Source: Saprospiraceae bacterium | Lineage (GTDB): Bacteria > Bacteroidota > Bacteroidia > Chitinophagales > Saprospiraceae | Reading direction: 5' to 3' | DNA length: 64,000 nt | Assembly: GCA_022841345.1 (NCBI GenBank) | Contig: JALHRR010000009.1 | Location: 75,663-139,662 of the forward strand | In this document: in pieces, positions 63,467 to 64,000 of the stretch | Layout of the letters: the number at the start of each line of letters is the position of its first letter | Position numbering within the stretch: the stretch's first letter is position 1 | Made by a program: the position numbers and the translations under genes | Notes under the pieces: generated by a model | Database searches by the model: none | What the model was told of the DNA's origin: nothing | What the model saw: the letters and a program-made list of their open reading frames with translations, nothing else

Positions 63467-64000
63467 TTAAAACTTAGGGCAACTTGAATCAAAAAATGAA
63501 GCAACATCAGTGGTATAGAAATGGTAGGAAATACCCAAAAACCCTGAAATGTACCAATCCTTGGCAGAGGGTGATCCTCTTGGGGAGTCAGGAGCATGAC
63601 CACCCGGTGCGGTTCCAAGATATTCCCAGGTTCGGTTAGTCAGATATGCCGCCAGGTCGCCTTTTTCCCTTAGCAACAAGTTAAACGGAGCATATCTGGT
63701 ACTTACATCATCCAGGTAGTCCGTAAAGGTCTTTCGAAATCCTATTTCAATTGACATTGTAATATTCTGAGTGAGAGCCATTTTAACGCCACCGCCGGCA
63801 GGCAAACTAATAGAAAAGCGCGAATAGGGTTTTCTATCAGGATATTGAGATAGACCTTGTCCTTCAGTGCCCAAAGGTTGAAGCTCAACCACGCGGCCAT
63901 TGTATATCGTAGTAGGATTAAAAAAAAATCCTGCAACACCACCAAAACCATAGACTACAAACCATCCTCTGGATAAGTCAGGATAAAAACCCGGAAGGTT
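63467..64000 (-). CDS. DUF6089-like outer-membrane protein (partial, runs off the window)
   Basis: Frame open from the right window edge. The visible 177-residue C-terminal part reads GWFVVYGFGGVAGFFFNPTT, SRFSISLPAGGGVKMALTQN, MSIEIGFRKTFTDYLDDVSTRY and WYISGFLGISYHFY. That order (YGFGG, then GxK, then IGxRxTFTDYLDDVS) fits DUF6089 outer-membrane barrel proteins of Bacteroidota. The start lies beyond 64000. The small frames over the same DNA are shadows. Confidence 0.85.
   Translation of the reverse strand, partial: NLPGFYPDLSRGWFVVYGFGGVAGFFFNPTTIYNGRVVELQPLGTEGQGLSQYPDRKPYSRFSISLPAGGGVKMALTQNITMSIEIGFRKTFTDYLDDVSTRYAPFNLLLREKGDLAAYLTNRTWEYLGTAPGGHAPDSPRGSPSAKDWYISGFLGISYHFYTTDVASFFDSSCPKF

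Noticed and set aside
1-64000. tRNA, rRNA or riboswitch genes
   Set aside because: I looked through the gaps for T-loop words, rRNA core sequences and familiar riboswitch patterns and saw none. A covariance-model search was not possible here.

Overview
The window looks like a chromosomal segment of a Bacteroidota bacterium, most likely Saprospiria-like. The evidence is eight secreted proteins with type IX secretion (T9SS) or gliding-type C-terminal sorting domains, a GldA-type ABC ATPase, a DUF1800/DUF1501 pair, a Bacteroidota-style AddAB, a DUF6089 protein, many SP-II lipoproteins and sites resembling the TAnnTTTG -7 promoter element. The class-level placement is inference. I found no rRNA, tRNA or CRISPR array.

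Layout. 1-620: an octamer tandem array, an octad block and a hairpin array. 626-6543: addA/addB recombination helicase-nuclease. 6942-15543 (minus): a small outer-membrane-type protein, a T9SS protein, a giant M43 metalloprotease/PKD gliding-type protein and a membrane-inserted amidohydrolase. 15580-17590: an IS3-family insertion sequence lying inside heptanucleotide-repeat mosaics. 17591-21204: small accessory genes (membrane protein, GNAT acetyltransferase, two DUF1801 proteins, DUF1579 protein, a small conserved protein). 21205-22078: a second hairpin array and more repeat mosaic. 22079-28198: M20 dipeptidase, FKBP isomerase, trmD, dihydroorotase, purK-purE. 28302-33119: DUF1800/DUF1501 pair and an amidohydrolase. 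33443-36398: five tandem paralogous lipoproteins. 36502-51474: DUF1801 protein, serine hydrolase, panB, mltG, tilS, a sugar dehydrogenase-like secreted protein, an ECF sigma/anti-sigma-like pair, gldA and lysS. 52047-58744: three tandem T9SS paralogues carrying one, two and three copies of the same Cys-rich module. 58820-64000 (minus): glycosyltransferase, recQ, lipoprotein, galactose mutarotase and a partial DUF6089 protein.

The coding content is mostly housekeeping plus a Bacteroidota secretome. The unusual material is between genes. First, two distant loci (325-435 on the minus strand, 21276-21402 on the plus strand) have the same build: a short unit GGTGA(CA or TG)TC alternating with hairpins of unrelated sequence, ended by a related terminal motif GGTGAnnGCTGnCGCAAA. 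Second, many gaps carry tandem repeats with a strict 7-bp (sometimes 8-bp) period but different unit sequences. These are bordered again and again by AACAGCC/GGCTGTT, for which I listed 15 intergenic sites. One heptad array of 20 units in perfect register lies at 17388-17527, another runs to within 2 bp of a start codon, and a third runs over a stop codon. These two intergenic systems are my best candidates for something undescribed. No protein partner for either is evident in the window.
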